Source: JBCDBW01 sp039182965 (GTDB taxonomy: Bacteria > Verrucomicrobiota > Verrucomicrobiia > Verrucomicrobiales > DEV007). From it: a stretch of 64,000 nt of DNA. The stretch is from assembly GCA_039182965.1 (NCBI GenBank), contig JBCDBW010000005.1, forward strand, positions 15,595 through 79,594, given 5' to 3'. How positions within the stretch are numbered: the first letter of the stretch is position 1; each line of letters starts with the position of its first letter. Positions 19,452-27,584 of this stretch are shown here, piece after piece. Under the pieces are notes generated by a model. It had not been told where the DNA came from. It was given only the letters and a program-made list of their open reading frames with translations, and did not search any database. Made by a program: the position numbers and the translations under genes.

Positions 19452-20525
19452 ATGAAGCGTGTCTTGTGTCTGTTGCTGTCGACTCTGTTCTTCGGAGGGA
19501 GTCTGCGAGCTCAGGAGGTGGAGGTTGTGGTTTCGGAGCAAATTAACGAACCATTCAGCATTTGTTTTGATGAGGAAGGCCATTTGTATGGTGTGGAGTT
19601 CACGCGTGGAAATCGGGTGTTCAAGGTGAGTCGAGACGGGGATCTGAGCTTTGTTGCAGGGGTGAAGTCGACGACCAATCCGAAGAGTGGCGACGTTGGT
19701 GGCGTTGACGGGGATGATCCCGTCAACGCGCACTTTCACGGAATGCATGACTTGGCGATGGGGAGCAATGGGGATTTGTATCTAGCGGACACATTCAACT
19801 ATCGGTTGCGGAGAATTACCGGTGCGACCGGTGAACTGGAGACCGTAGTGGGGACGGGCGAGAGCGGCTTTTCGGGGGATGGTGGTCCTGGCGATGAGGC
19901 GAAGCTTTCAGGAGTCTATTCGCTTTCCTTCAACGCGGATGAAAGTCTCTTATATTTAGCGGACTTAAAGAACCGCCGCATTCGCGCCTTCGATCCGGAT
20001 GAGGGGACAGTAAGAACGGTGGTGGGGAATGGGGAGAAGGGGAGGCCTACGAATGGGACGAGAGCCTTGGACGCGCCGCTGCCCGGCCCGCGCGCGGTGG
20101 CGTTGGACGGCGAGGAGAACATCTACATTGTTTCGCGCGAAGGGCATGCCCTGCGGGTGGTGGGGCGAGACGGGCGTTTACGGACGTTGGTCAACGAATC
20201 CGGGAAGAAGGGATATGGGGGAGACGGCGGGAAGGATGCCAGGAAAGCCCTGATGAGCGGACCAAAACATGCTTGTATTGATCCCGAGGGAAATGTGTTG
20301 ATCGCAGATACGGAGAATCATGCGATTCGTAAATTCGTGCCGTCGGAGGGACGGATTTATCTGGTAGCGGGAGTTCCCGAGACAAAAGGGAGTGTGATTG
20401 GTGGTGGGCCATTGGAGACGCTGCTTAACCGTCCTCACGGGGTGCGGGTTCACGACGGTTGGCTCTATATTGCGGACAGCAGCAACGACCGAGTTTTGAG
20501 GTTTCGGTACGGGGACAATTCCTAG
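19452..20525 (+). CDS. NHL-repeat beta-propeller protein, secreted
   Basis: A 357-residue exported protein made of NHL-type repeats such as PFSICFDEEGHLYGVEF, MGSNGDLYLADTFNYRLRRI and IDPEGNVLIADTENHAIRKF. These form a six-bladed propeller after a signal peptide (MKRVLCLLLSTLFFGG). The ATG at 19452 is chosen because it starts the signal peptide and has GGAG twelve bases upstream. The gene starts 25 bases after the SGNH lipoprotein gene. Its stop codon TAG overlaps the stop of the convergent FG-GAP gene in a shared CTAG. The function is unknown; such propellers often mediate binding. Confidence 0.82.
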   Translation: MKRVLCLLLSTLFFGGSLRAQEVEVVVSEQINEPFSICFDEEGHLYGVEFTRGNRVFKVSRDGDLSFVAGVKSTTNPKSGDVGGVDGDDPVNAHFHGMHDLAMGSNGDLYLADTFNYRLRRITGATGELETVVGTGESGFSGDGGPGDEAKLSGVYSLSFNADESLLYLADLKNRRIRAFDPDEGTVRTVVGNGEKGRPTNGTRALDAPLPGPRAVALDGEENIYIVSREGHALRVVGRDGRLRTLVNESGKKGYGGDGGKDARKALMSGPKHACIDPEGNVLIADTENHAIRKFVPSEGRIYLVAGVPETKGSVIGGGPLETLLNRPHGVRVHDGWLYIADSSNDRVLRFRYGDNS

Positions 20526-21676
20526 CGGTGTGGATTTTCATACCAGATCACGCCTAGATCCGTCGCCTCTTCGCAGGTGATGATGTCGAGATCACCGTCA
20601 TCATCGAGGTCGAGCAGTTCGATTCGGTCAAATTTTATGCCTTCTGGTCCTGAGACATTCCGCCACGTTTGCCCGTCGTGCCACCAGACGCCGGAGAGAT
20701 TGCCCTTTGCGAGACCACAGGTGAGAACGAGGTCTGCTTGATCGTCGAGATTGATGTCTCCGACGCGAACTGCCTTTCCGGCACCTGCGGAATTCGGTCG
20801 TGGAAGATCGCCCAGGGGAGTGATAATCGGACCGATACGGCGGGGAACGAAAATTTGGATAGGAGCGGGTGGGTCGTTCAATACGTCGAGGAAGAGCAAT
20901 TCGTCGTTGTCCTCTGCAACGAGAGTTTCTTTTTTGCTCAGGGGGGGATTAACTCCGCTGAGGCGATAGACGCCGGTCGCAGGGCCTTTGCGATCGGAGT
21001 ATATGATCGTGGCTGGGTTCGATGCACCGGGGGAGGTCTTGCGGATGGACATAATCCAGCGAGCATCTTGTAGTCGGTGATATTTCCACGCTTCGAGGTT
21101 CCGAGGATTGCTAGGCGATTCGAGCCAGCCGATGGCAGCGGTTTCGCCTTTTGATCCAAGAACAAGATCGATACCGTTCTTGTCGTCGACGTTGATAGGG
21201 AGGCAGAACATCCATTGCTGTGTGAGGGCGGTGGCGGGGATCGGTTTGGTCGACCATGCCTCGGGTTTCAGGTAGTCATCCAGAGACGCTGGTGCCCAGT
21301 GGACGTAGACCGGTTTGTTTTTGTCCTCGGTCGAAGATACGACATCGATTGCACCATCGTGGTCAAGGTCGACAAAAACGGCGTCTTCGACTCCGCGGAC
21401 AGAGCCGATGGTCACGGCGGGCCAAAGATCCTTGCTGTTTTCGGGGCCGGGATTGAGGCATACGCGGACAGAGCCTCCTTGTTCCCAGCCGGTGGTGATA
21501 TCCAAGAGGCCGTCGCGATTTGCATCTGCGAGACGGACACCATCGGCTCCCCTCCGCCCGTCTTCGGCGTCAGGACCATCGATTGTATGTCGGAGCCAGG
21601 TGGCGCTAGAAGACAGCGGCAACGCGAAGAGAGACAGGGTGAGGGCTTGGGCAAGTGCGAGCAGGCAACGAGGCAT
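20522..21676 (-). CDS. FG-GAP/VCBS repeat beta-propeller protein, secreted
   Basis: A 384-residue protein with a signal peptide (LALAQALTLSLFALPLSSSA) and several FG-GAP/VCBS repeats with calcium-binding Asp-rich loops: DANRDGLLDITTGW, DLDHDGAIDVVSST and DLDDDGDLDIITCE. The fold is an integrin-alpha-like propeller, probably exported. It converges with the NHL-repeat gene. It is four bases downstream of the ion-channel gene on the minus strand, so these two may be co-transcribed. No enzymatic motif is visible. Confidence 0.83.
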   Translation of the reverse strand: MPRCLLALAQALTLSLFALPLSSSATWLRHTIDGPDAEDGRRGADGVRLADANRDGLLDITTGWEQGGSVRVCLNPGPENSKDLWPAVTIGSVRGVEDAVFVDLDHDGAIDVVSSTEDKNKPVYVHWAPASLDDYLKPEAWSTKPIPATALTQQWMFCLPINVDDKNGIDLVLGSKGETAAIGWLESPSNPRNLEAWKYHRLQDARWIMSIRKTSPGASNPATIIYSDRKGPATGVYRLSGVNPPLSKKETLVAEDNDELLFLDVLNDPPAPIQIFVPRRIGPIITPLGDLPRPNSAGAGKAVRVGDINLDDQADLVLTCGLAKGNLSGVWWHDGQTWRNVSGPEGIKFDRIELLDLDDDGDLDIITCEEATDLGVIWYENPHR

Positions 21677-21679
21677 CGA

Positions 21680-22618
21680 TTATGGAGGAATAGAGGTAGA
21701 GGGGGAGGAAGAGTCGTCGCGGGACGATCCATTTTCAAGTTTTGCGCCGCAAAAGAAGCAGAAGCGGGCATCGAGGCGATGCCCCTCCGTAAGGCATTCG
21801 GCGCAGCTGCGGGTGGAGGTTTGGACATCTTCTCTGAACTCGCGGATCAGTTCGACAGTCACGACTCCAGTGGGAACGGCGATAATGGCATAACCCATGA
21901 TCATCATCAAGGCGGCGATCATTTGTCCGGCGATGGTGTGGGGTGTGATGTCGCCGTATCCCACAGTCGTGATCGTCACGATGGCCCAGTAGACGGATTG
22001 GGGAATACTTGTGAATTGGTCTGGGGGTGAGCCGGCGTTGTGGAGAAGGGCGTATGGGCTTTCCACGAGATACATGACGGTTCCCATGATGATGGCGAGT
22101 GAGAGGATCCCGAAGAGGAAGACGGTAATCTTCGCGCGACTGGCGCGGAGGGCGTTTAGAATGATGCGACCTTCGCGCAGGTGGCGCCCCATTTTCAGTA
22201 TACGAAAGACGCGTAGCATACGCAGGATACGGATCACGAGGAAATACTCGGACTGGGGAAAGAGGAGTGAGAGGTAGGTGGGGAGGCATGCCATGAGGTC
22301 GATGATGCCGAAGAAGCTGAAGATGTATGCTTTTGGTTTTCGGACTGTCACAATACGGAGGATATATTCCACGGTGAACGCGATGGTGAAGATCCATTCG
22401 AGCGTGTTGAGGATACGGCCGTATTTTGCGTTGATGGATTCGACACTTTCGAGCATCACGGCGGCGACGCTCAGGGCGATGACCCAGAGGAGGATCACAT
22501 CGAATCTCTTTCCGGCAGGAGTGTCCGCCTCGAAGATAATTTCATGGAGGCGGCGTCGCCAAAGCGGCCAGCTGTCATCGCTTTGGAGGAGTTCGTCTGA
22601 GTCGGGATCTTCCGCCAT
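21680..22618 (-). CDS. Voltage-gated K+ channel-type ion transporter with C-terminal zinc ribbon
   Basis: A 312-residue six-helix channel subunit of the Kv-like family. The S4 voltage sensor has regularly spaced arginines (RILRMLRVFRILKMGRHLR). The pore loop has the potassium selectivity filter in TTVGYGDI, followed by S6. After S6 a short linker leads to two Cys pairs (CAEC and CFFC, 13 residues apart), a rubredoxin-like zinc ribbon unusual in this family, and then a Ser/Pro-rich tail. The ATG at 22618 is preferred; the frame is open to 22636. It should form a tetramer in the inner membrane. Confidence 0.88.
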   Translation of the reverse strand: MAEDPDSDELLQSDDSWPLWRRRLHEIIFEADTPAGKRFDVILLWVIALSVAAVMLESVESINAKYGRILNTLEWIFTIAFTVEYILRIVTVRKPKAYIFSFFGIIDLMACLPTYLSLLFPQSEYFLVIRILRMLRVFRILKMGRHLREGRIILNALRASRAKITVFLFGILSLAIIMGTVMYLVESPYALLHNAGSPPDQFTSIPQSVYWAIVTITTVGYGDITPHTIAGQMIAALMMIMGYAIIAVPTGVVTVELIREFREDVQTSTRSCAECLTEGHRLDARFCFFCGAKLENGSSRDDSSSPSTSIPP

Positions 22619-22732
22619 TGAGGTCTTTTTTAGCAAGAGGCGAGCGGCAAGGCAATGCGGAGAAATTATGATGGTTGGCGAGGGTTTTTATTGCGGCATG
22701 TTGAGAGGTTGGGTATCGACTGGTAGCGAGTT

Positions 22733-23986
22733 GTGCTTCATTTTTCGGACCAAGCGTATCATTTTTATCCTCCACGACCGAGCCGAGGTATTATCTGGTT
22801 AGGACGCAGAGTGAACCGGCGGATTGCGCTGCCGGGGAAGAATCACCGGATCCGTGAGGTGGAAGTTTCTGGCGGTGAGCGCTTACAAGTGGCGTGTGAC
22901 AGGCCGGGTGCGCGGCTTTTCTTTGTATCCAATCATCCGACGCACAGTGATGCGCAGATTGTGATGGAGGCGCAGCGGCAGATGGGGGTGATTTCGAGTT
23001 TTATGGCGGCATATGACGTGTTCTTGCGGAGTCGTGTGATGGCGTGGGTATTGCAGCGCGGGGGAGCGTTCTCTGTCGACCGTGACGGGAATGACCGGCA
23101 GTCTATGAAGACGGCCATTGAGATTCTCATTCGGGGGCAATTTGCGCTCACTATTTTTCCTGAGGGCAACGTTTACCTGACGAATGACCGGGTGAGGGCC
23201 TTTCAGGAGGGGGCGGCATTTATCGCGATGAAGGCGCAGAAGGAATTGGGTGCTACGGGTTCGATTTATGCGGTGCCGGTAGCGATACGCGTGACGCGAG
23301 TGACGGATCAGCGGGAAGCGATTCGAGGCCAGCTTGCGCGGTTGGCGGGTGAGGTCGGCGAACACGTGGACGTGGGAGCTTCATTTGTGGAGGAAGTGAG
23401 GCGAATTGGATTTGCAGCGTTGGACCGGAACTTGCGGCAGCGCGGGTATCTTCATGGACCTGGGGAGTATCCGGGGGAGTCGGGAATACCGGGTGCTTTG
23501 GAGCATTGCGCGGTGGGAATTGTGGAAGGTTTGGAGGCGAAGATGGAATTGACTCCGAAACAGGGGAGCGGGCTTAGTGATCGCATTCGAAGGATTCGGG
23601 GAAGGGTTCATCAAATTAGGCTCGATCCTGAGCGCAAGGCGGATCATGCCGTTGCGGTGGGATGGGCGGATGAGGCGATGACGGCCTTGAGGATCCTGAG
23701 TTATTCCGGGGATTACCTAAGCGGCGGCGCGACCATGGATCGAGTGGGAGAATCGGTTGAGAAGCTGCTGGAGGACACCTATTCGGAGATGCAGGCTCCG
23801 GTGGGTGATCGGCACGCATTTGTTGAGTTTGGTGATCCTATTTTACTCTCGCGAGAGTTGGGGGCGTTTGCTGAGGATGGTCGGGGGACCTTGGGGAGGT
23901 TGACGAAGCAGCTGGAATGCGCGATTCAGCAAGGCATCGACCGGATCAACAAGCGTAATTCCCATTCGGGATCGCAAGTTTTCTAG
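22733..23986 (+). CDS. PlsC-type 1-acyl-sn-glycerol-3-phosphate acyltransferase family protein
   Basis: A 417-residue protein with an N-terminal PlsC domain. The H-x4-D acyltransferase motif is NHPTHSD (about residue 66) and the substrate-binding motif is IFPEGN (about residue 142). The remaining 200 residues are helical and not recognisable, making it longer than housekeeping PlsC (about 240 residues). It may transfer acyl groups to a phospholipid or to another acceptor. The start is a GTG with no ribosome-binding site. Its TAG stop overlaps that of the convergent TPR gene in a CTAG. Confidence 0.82.
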   Translation: MLHFSDQAYHFYPPRPSRGIIWLGRRVNRRIALPGKNHRIREVEVSGGERLQVACDRPGARLFFVSNHPTHSDAQIVMEAQRQMGVISSFMAAYDVFLRSRVMAWVLQRGGAFSVDRDGNDRQSMKTAIEILIRGQFALTIFPEGNVYLTNDRVRAFQEGAAFIAMKAQKELGATGSIYAVPVAIRVTRVTDQREAIRGQLARLAGEVGEHVDVGASFVEEVRRIGFAALDRNLRQRGYLHGPGEYPGESGIPGALEHCAVGIVEGLEAKMELTPKQGSGLSDRIRRIRGRVHQIRLDPERKADHAVAVGWADEAMTALRILSYSGDYLSGGATMDRVGESVEKLLEDTYSEMQAPVGDRHAFVEFGDPILLSRELGAFAEDGRGTLGRLTKQLECAIQQGIDRINKRNSHSGSQVF

Positions 23987-25779
23987 GAAGCGGGTTGGGA
24001 AGAGGAGCCGGACTGGCTGAACTTTTTCTCGAGGTATTCGGCGAGCGTATTCTGACCGGTCTTGCGATAGACGAGGATCAAGTCGGCGGCAGACTGAAGG
24101 GTTTCCGGATGGTCGATACCGAAGGCTTTTTCTCTGATGCGAAGGCTGTTTTCGTATAGGCTGATGGCTTTATCGAATTCGTTTTTCTGGAGGAACATTT
24201 CGCCGAAATCGTGGAGGACGAAGGCGGTACCGGGATGCTCGTCTCCCATGGTGCTTCGGCAGATGGCAAGGCTACGCTGGAAGAGTCGTTCCGCTTCGGC
24301 GAAGTCTTTTTCATCGCCGGCGAGTTTGGCGAGATTGTTGAGGATGGGAGCGACATTGGGGTGCCCCCCGCCGAGGGCGATTTCTGAATTGGCGAGTGCA
24401 TCGGTGAGGAGCGCTTTCGCTTCGGCTTGTTGACCGAGGTCGCGAAGGACGCCACCGAGGTTATTGCGGCAGGCAGATGTGTCAGGGTGATCGGCGCCCA
24501 GGAATTTTTCGCAGATGGTGAGGCTTGCAGCAAAGGTTTCGCGGGCGTCTTCGAAGTTACCGAGACGTCGCTGGGCGGTGCCAACGTAGTTGAGGTATGG
24601 AGCGGTTTCGATATTGCCGGCGCCGTATTCGCTTTCGGCAGCGGCGAGCAGGTTGAGGGCGACGGGTAGGGCCTCAGCAAAAGCCCCCTGAAAAAGGAGG
24701 TCGTTCAATTGGGCATTAAGGGTTGTTAGTTGTTCTGGGGGAGCTTCTGCGGTGATGGCGTCGAGAACCTCCTGGATATTCGGTGGGGGTGTTGCGCCAG
24801 CTGCATTGTATGCAGTCACCACGTTTTCGTATGCACGTGTTGTTTCTGGATCAGTGACTCCAAGCAGTTTGGTAGTGGCAAGGAGGTAGAGTTCGAGAAT
24901 GGGAAGGGCTTTGCCGGGTTGGTCGACTTCCATGTACAGTTGCGCGAGATTGAAAGACGAGAGCAATGTTTGAGGATGTGCTTCTCCAAGGTTATGATCC
25001 TGAATATCAACGCCTCTTCGCAGGTAAGGTATTGCTTCTTGGATTTTGTTCGTCGTTTTATAGGCCCCGGCGACATTGTTGAGGGCGATGGCCGTTTGGA
25101 GATCGTTCTTACCATATGTTCTCTCACTTGCGGCAAGACTGGCGAGAAACATTTCGAGGGCCTTATCGTGTTCGCCCATTTTTTGGAATAGGAGTCCGAG
25201 ATTGCTTTGGGCGGTGATAGCGACGCCGTTGTCGGAGCCGAGGCTCTTATGGGCATCGGCGAGGCATTTTTCGAGAAGCGGTCGGGCCTTCGCGAGATCA
25301 TTCATTTCGTAGAGAAGCATCCCGGTATTGCTGAGTGTTCCGATCGTGAGTGGATCGCCGATGCCGAGGGCTTCGCTCCGGATCTTGTATGCCCGGTCAT
25401 AGAGGGTGAGGGCTTGATCGGTGTTACCCATACGGCGATAGATGTCTCCGAGGCTATTGATGGCAGCTGCGGTGTCTTCGTGATTGGGGCCATATTGCGA
25501 CTCCATTGAGTCGACGATCTTTTGAGCGACGGGGAGAGCGGCTTCGTAGTCGCCCGTTTTCATGTGTTCTTCGAGTTCCTCGATGAGATACATCGTCTCC
25601 AGCATGGTTGCGGGATCGATGTTGGCAGGCGGATTGAAGTCCTGGGCGTGAGCGATTTGAAACGAGAGCGATGAGAGAAGTGTGAGGGAAAGAATTAGAG
25701 CCGGAATAGGGTTCACGGGAGGATGTAAGGATTGGGCGAAGAAAGCTTTTCGGCTGAGCTTACTGCAGGGATGCGGCAT
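23983..25779 (-). CDS. Secreted tetratricopeptide-repeat protein (kinesin light chain-like TPRs)
   Basis: About 598 residues. After a signal peptide (PALILSLTLLSSLSFQIAHAQ) the whole protein is TPR repeats of the 42-residue kinesin-light-chain type, such as GDYEAALPVAQKIVDSME and NDLAKARPLLEKCLADAH, in two blocks (about 70-335 and 345-580). The open frame continues 193 codons upstream of 25779, but that part lies antisense-like over the next gene and has no TPR pattern, so I place the start at the ATG at 25779. It overlaps the end of the second TPR gene by 20 bases, implying coupled translation. It probably scaffolds proteins in the periplasm or outside the cell. Confidence 0.82.
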   Translation of the reverse strand: MPHPCSKLSRKAFFAQSLHPPVNPIPALILSLTLLSSLSFQIAHAQDFNPPANIDPATMLETMYLIEELEEHMKTGDYEAALPVAQKIVDSMESQYGPNHEDTAAAINSLGDIYRRMGNTDQALTLYDRAYKIRSEALGIGDPLTIGTLSNTGMLLYEMNDLAKARPLLEKCLADAHKSLGSDNGVAITAQSNLGLLFQKMGEHDKALEMFLASLAASERTYGKNDLQTAIALNNVAGAYKTTNKIQEAIPYLRRGVDIQDHNLGEAHPQTLLSSFNLAQLYMEVDQPGKALPILELYLLATTKLLGVTDPETTRAYENVVTAYNAAGATPPPNIQEVLDAITAEAPPEQLTTLNAQLNDLLFQGAFAEALPVALNLLAAAESEYGAGNIETAPYLNYVGTAQRRLGNFEDARETFAASLTICEKFLGADHPDTSACRNNLGGVLRDLGQQAEAKALLTDALANSEIALGGGHPNVAPILNNLAKLAGDEKDFAEAERLFQRSLAICRSTMGDEHPGTAFVLHDFGEMFLQKNEFDKAISLYENSLRIREKAFGIDHPETLQSAADLILVYRKTGQNTLAEYLEKKFSQSGSSSQPAS

Positions 25780-26959
25780 CGTCGAAGCGGCCGAGGTAGT
25801 TGTAGAATTCGGCCAACCGTTCTCTTGCCTCGCGTGTGTAGGGATGTTTAGCGCCCCGTTGTTCCTCGTAACTTGCGAGGCTTCGTTTGTAGTAGATTTC
25901 GGCGTCATCGGCTTGGCCAAGACCGTGGTAGGCTCCGCCGAGGAGTCCGAGGACTTTAGGATCAAGAGAGCGATCGTTCCCGAGTTTGGATTGTAGGATA
26001 TCGTAGCTTCTGCCGAAGAGAGCGGTGGCTTGGTCGATGTGGTCGAGCTTGCTTTGGACGCGTCCCAGATGATTGAGGACGGCGGCAGTTTCGGCGCTAT
26101 CGGGCCCATACTGTTGTTCGGTGGCCATGAGGCTGCGTTGGAAGGTAGCGAGGGCGAGGACATAATCCCCACGTTTGTAGTAGAGTTCGCCCAGGTTATT
26201 AAACACGTGGATCGTATTCGGGTGGCTAAATCCGAGGGCAGGTTCCGTGACTTCGAGGCTTTTTTCCAGGAGGGGAAGTGCTTCGTCGTACTTTCCCAAC
26301 TCCATGTAGAGGGTTCCCAAGTTGTTTCGGCTGATGGCTGTTTGCGAGTGTTGATCACCGTGAATCTTGGCGTAGCTCTCGAGGCTTGTGATGTAGTGTG
26401 GCAAGGCTTTCGCCCGGTCTCCCATCTGCCAATAGGTCATCCCCATGCGGGAAGCGTGCAGGCCGACGAGATCGGGCGAGGGCGGGTTCCGTTCTTTGAC
26501 TGCCGTGAGGCACTGCTGTTGGATTTCGGCGGCTTTATCGTAATCGGCAAGTTCAAGATGGCATCGCGCGATGCTACTGAGAGCCTCGAGGTATCCGATG
26601 TCGTCGGTCATGCCTTTTTTTAGAAAAGCGTCGCGAACCGCTTCGAATGTAGGGAGGGCTTTCTCGAAATTGCCGGCGGCGAGGTAGTAATTGCCCAGAG
26701 AGCCCTGCCAATCCATGACGTCGATATGCTCCTCGCCATACGTGTCTTTCAGGACCGCGAGCACGTTCTCCGCCGCCAGGACAGCCTCTTCGTGCTTTTC
26801 CTCCCGTGCCAGGGTCTCGGCCTTTTCTTTTTCGGCCATAATTGTAAAGATAGCCTGGGGGTCGAATCCCTCTTTTTGTTGGGCGGAGGTGGATTGGGGG
26901 GAACCGACCAGCGCGGCGGCGAGACAAGCCTGAGCGAGAATGGGGCGAAGGACGTTCAT
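25760..26959 (-). CDS. Secreted tetratricopeptide-repeat protein
   Basis: A 399-residue paralogue of the following TPR protein. A signal peptide (MNVLRPILAQACLAAALVG) precedes about eight kinesin-light-chain-like TPRs, including GNFEKALPTFEAVRDAFL, GKYDEALPLLEKSLEVTE and GDYVLALATFQRSLMATE. The ATG at 26959 is chosen for the signal peptide; the frame is open another 64 codons upstream without similarity. First gene of a two-gene TPR unit, ending 20 bases inside its neighbour. The function is unknown; such repeats mediate protein-protein contacts. Confidence 0.82.
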   Translation of the reverse strand: MNVLRPILAQACLAAALVGSPQSTSAQQKEGFDPQAIFTIMAEKEKAETLAREEKHEEAVLAAENVLAVLKDTYGEEHIDVMDWQGSLGNYYLAAGNFEKALPTFEAVRDAFLKKGMTDDIGYLEALSSIARCHLELADYDKAAEIQQQCLTAVKERNPPSPDLVGLHASRMGMTYWQMGDRAKALPHYITSLESYAKIHGDQHSQTAISRNNLGTLYMELGKYDEALPLLEKSLEVTEPALGFSHPNTIHVFNNLGELYYKRGDYVLALATFQRSLMATEQQYGPDSAETAAVLNHLGRVQSKLDHIDQATALFGRSYDILQSKLGNDRSLDPKVLGLLGGAYHGLGQADDAEIYYKRSLASYEEQRGAKHPYTREARERLAEFYNYLGRFDDAASLQ

Positions 26960-27047
26960 GTTTCCGAGGGCGATGGGGCGCTGGAGGATGCGGTGCGGGG
27001 GCCGCCGCTTGGGAATCTTAGACGAAGGCGTTGGGGAATGCAAAGGG

Positions 27048-27497
27048 TCAATCGGGCCGTGCCATCTCGAAGGTTCCGGAGTCTGTGCCGGATGAGTATG
27101 TGGCGTGGAAACGTTCCTCTGAGATATGCCCCCGGTGTTGGAAAACACCAAAAGGGGCGAGATTACTTTCTCCTTGGACGCTATATCCTCCGCGGTCGGG
27201 CAGGACTTCGTAGGTAACGGGGAATGTGCCGCTGAATATGCCGGCCCATGAAGCCCAGTAGTTGAAATCGTATTCGTTTGGTCCGTCGGGAGACTTTTTT
27301 ACGAGGCACCTTAAATCGCCTTGGTGGCCGGAGTTATTGCTTATCCAGCGGCCTTCCCACGCGCCTTCGATGTCATTTGGGGGCTGGGCGAGGGCATTTT
27401 GCCATTCGGCAGCGAACTTGGGACCGGTGCAAGCGGGTAGAAAAGGGAGGAGTATTCCGACGCAGGCGAGTAGGAAGATTCTTATGTTCAGGGTCAT
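27048..27497 (-). CDS. Small hypothetical lipoprotein
   Basis: A 149-residue protein with a lipoprotein signal (LLACVGILLPFLPAC; LPAC is a good lipobox). The mature part is rich in aromatic and Gly residues, with alternating strands (GAWEGRWISNNSGHQGDLRC, NYWASWAGIFSGTFPVTYEV). This suggests a small lipocalin-like beta-barrel. I do not recognise a named family. The ATG at 27497 is chosen because it begins the signal peptide. It lies 88 bases upstream of the TPR pair on the same strand and is divergent from the PAS kinase. Confidence 0.7.
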   Translation of the reverse strand: MTLNIRIFLLACVGILLPFLPACTGPKFAAEWQNALAQPPNDIEGAWEGRWISNNSGHQGDLRCLVKKSPDGPNEYDFNYWASWAGIFSGTFPVTYEVLPDRGGYSVQGESNLAPFGVFQHRGHISEERFHATYSSGTDSGTFEMARPD

Positions 27498-27584
27498 TTT
27501 GAAAAACGGAGTGAAAGGCTGGTTTCTTAGGTGAGAAAGTTCATAATGAATATGGTAGATTCCGGGGAAAAGTGAAGCGAATGT

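Noticed and set aside
25780..26358. A 193-residue N-terminal extension of the first TPR protein
   Set aside because: It overlaps the second TPR gene in another frame, is Ser/Thr/Pro-rich, and lacks TPR pattern; a signal peptide starts inside.
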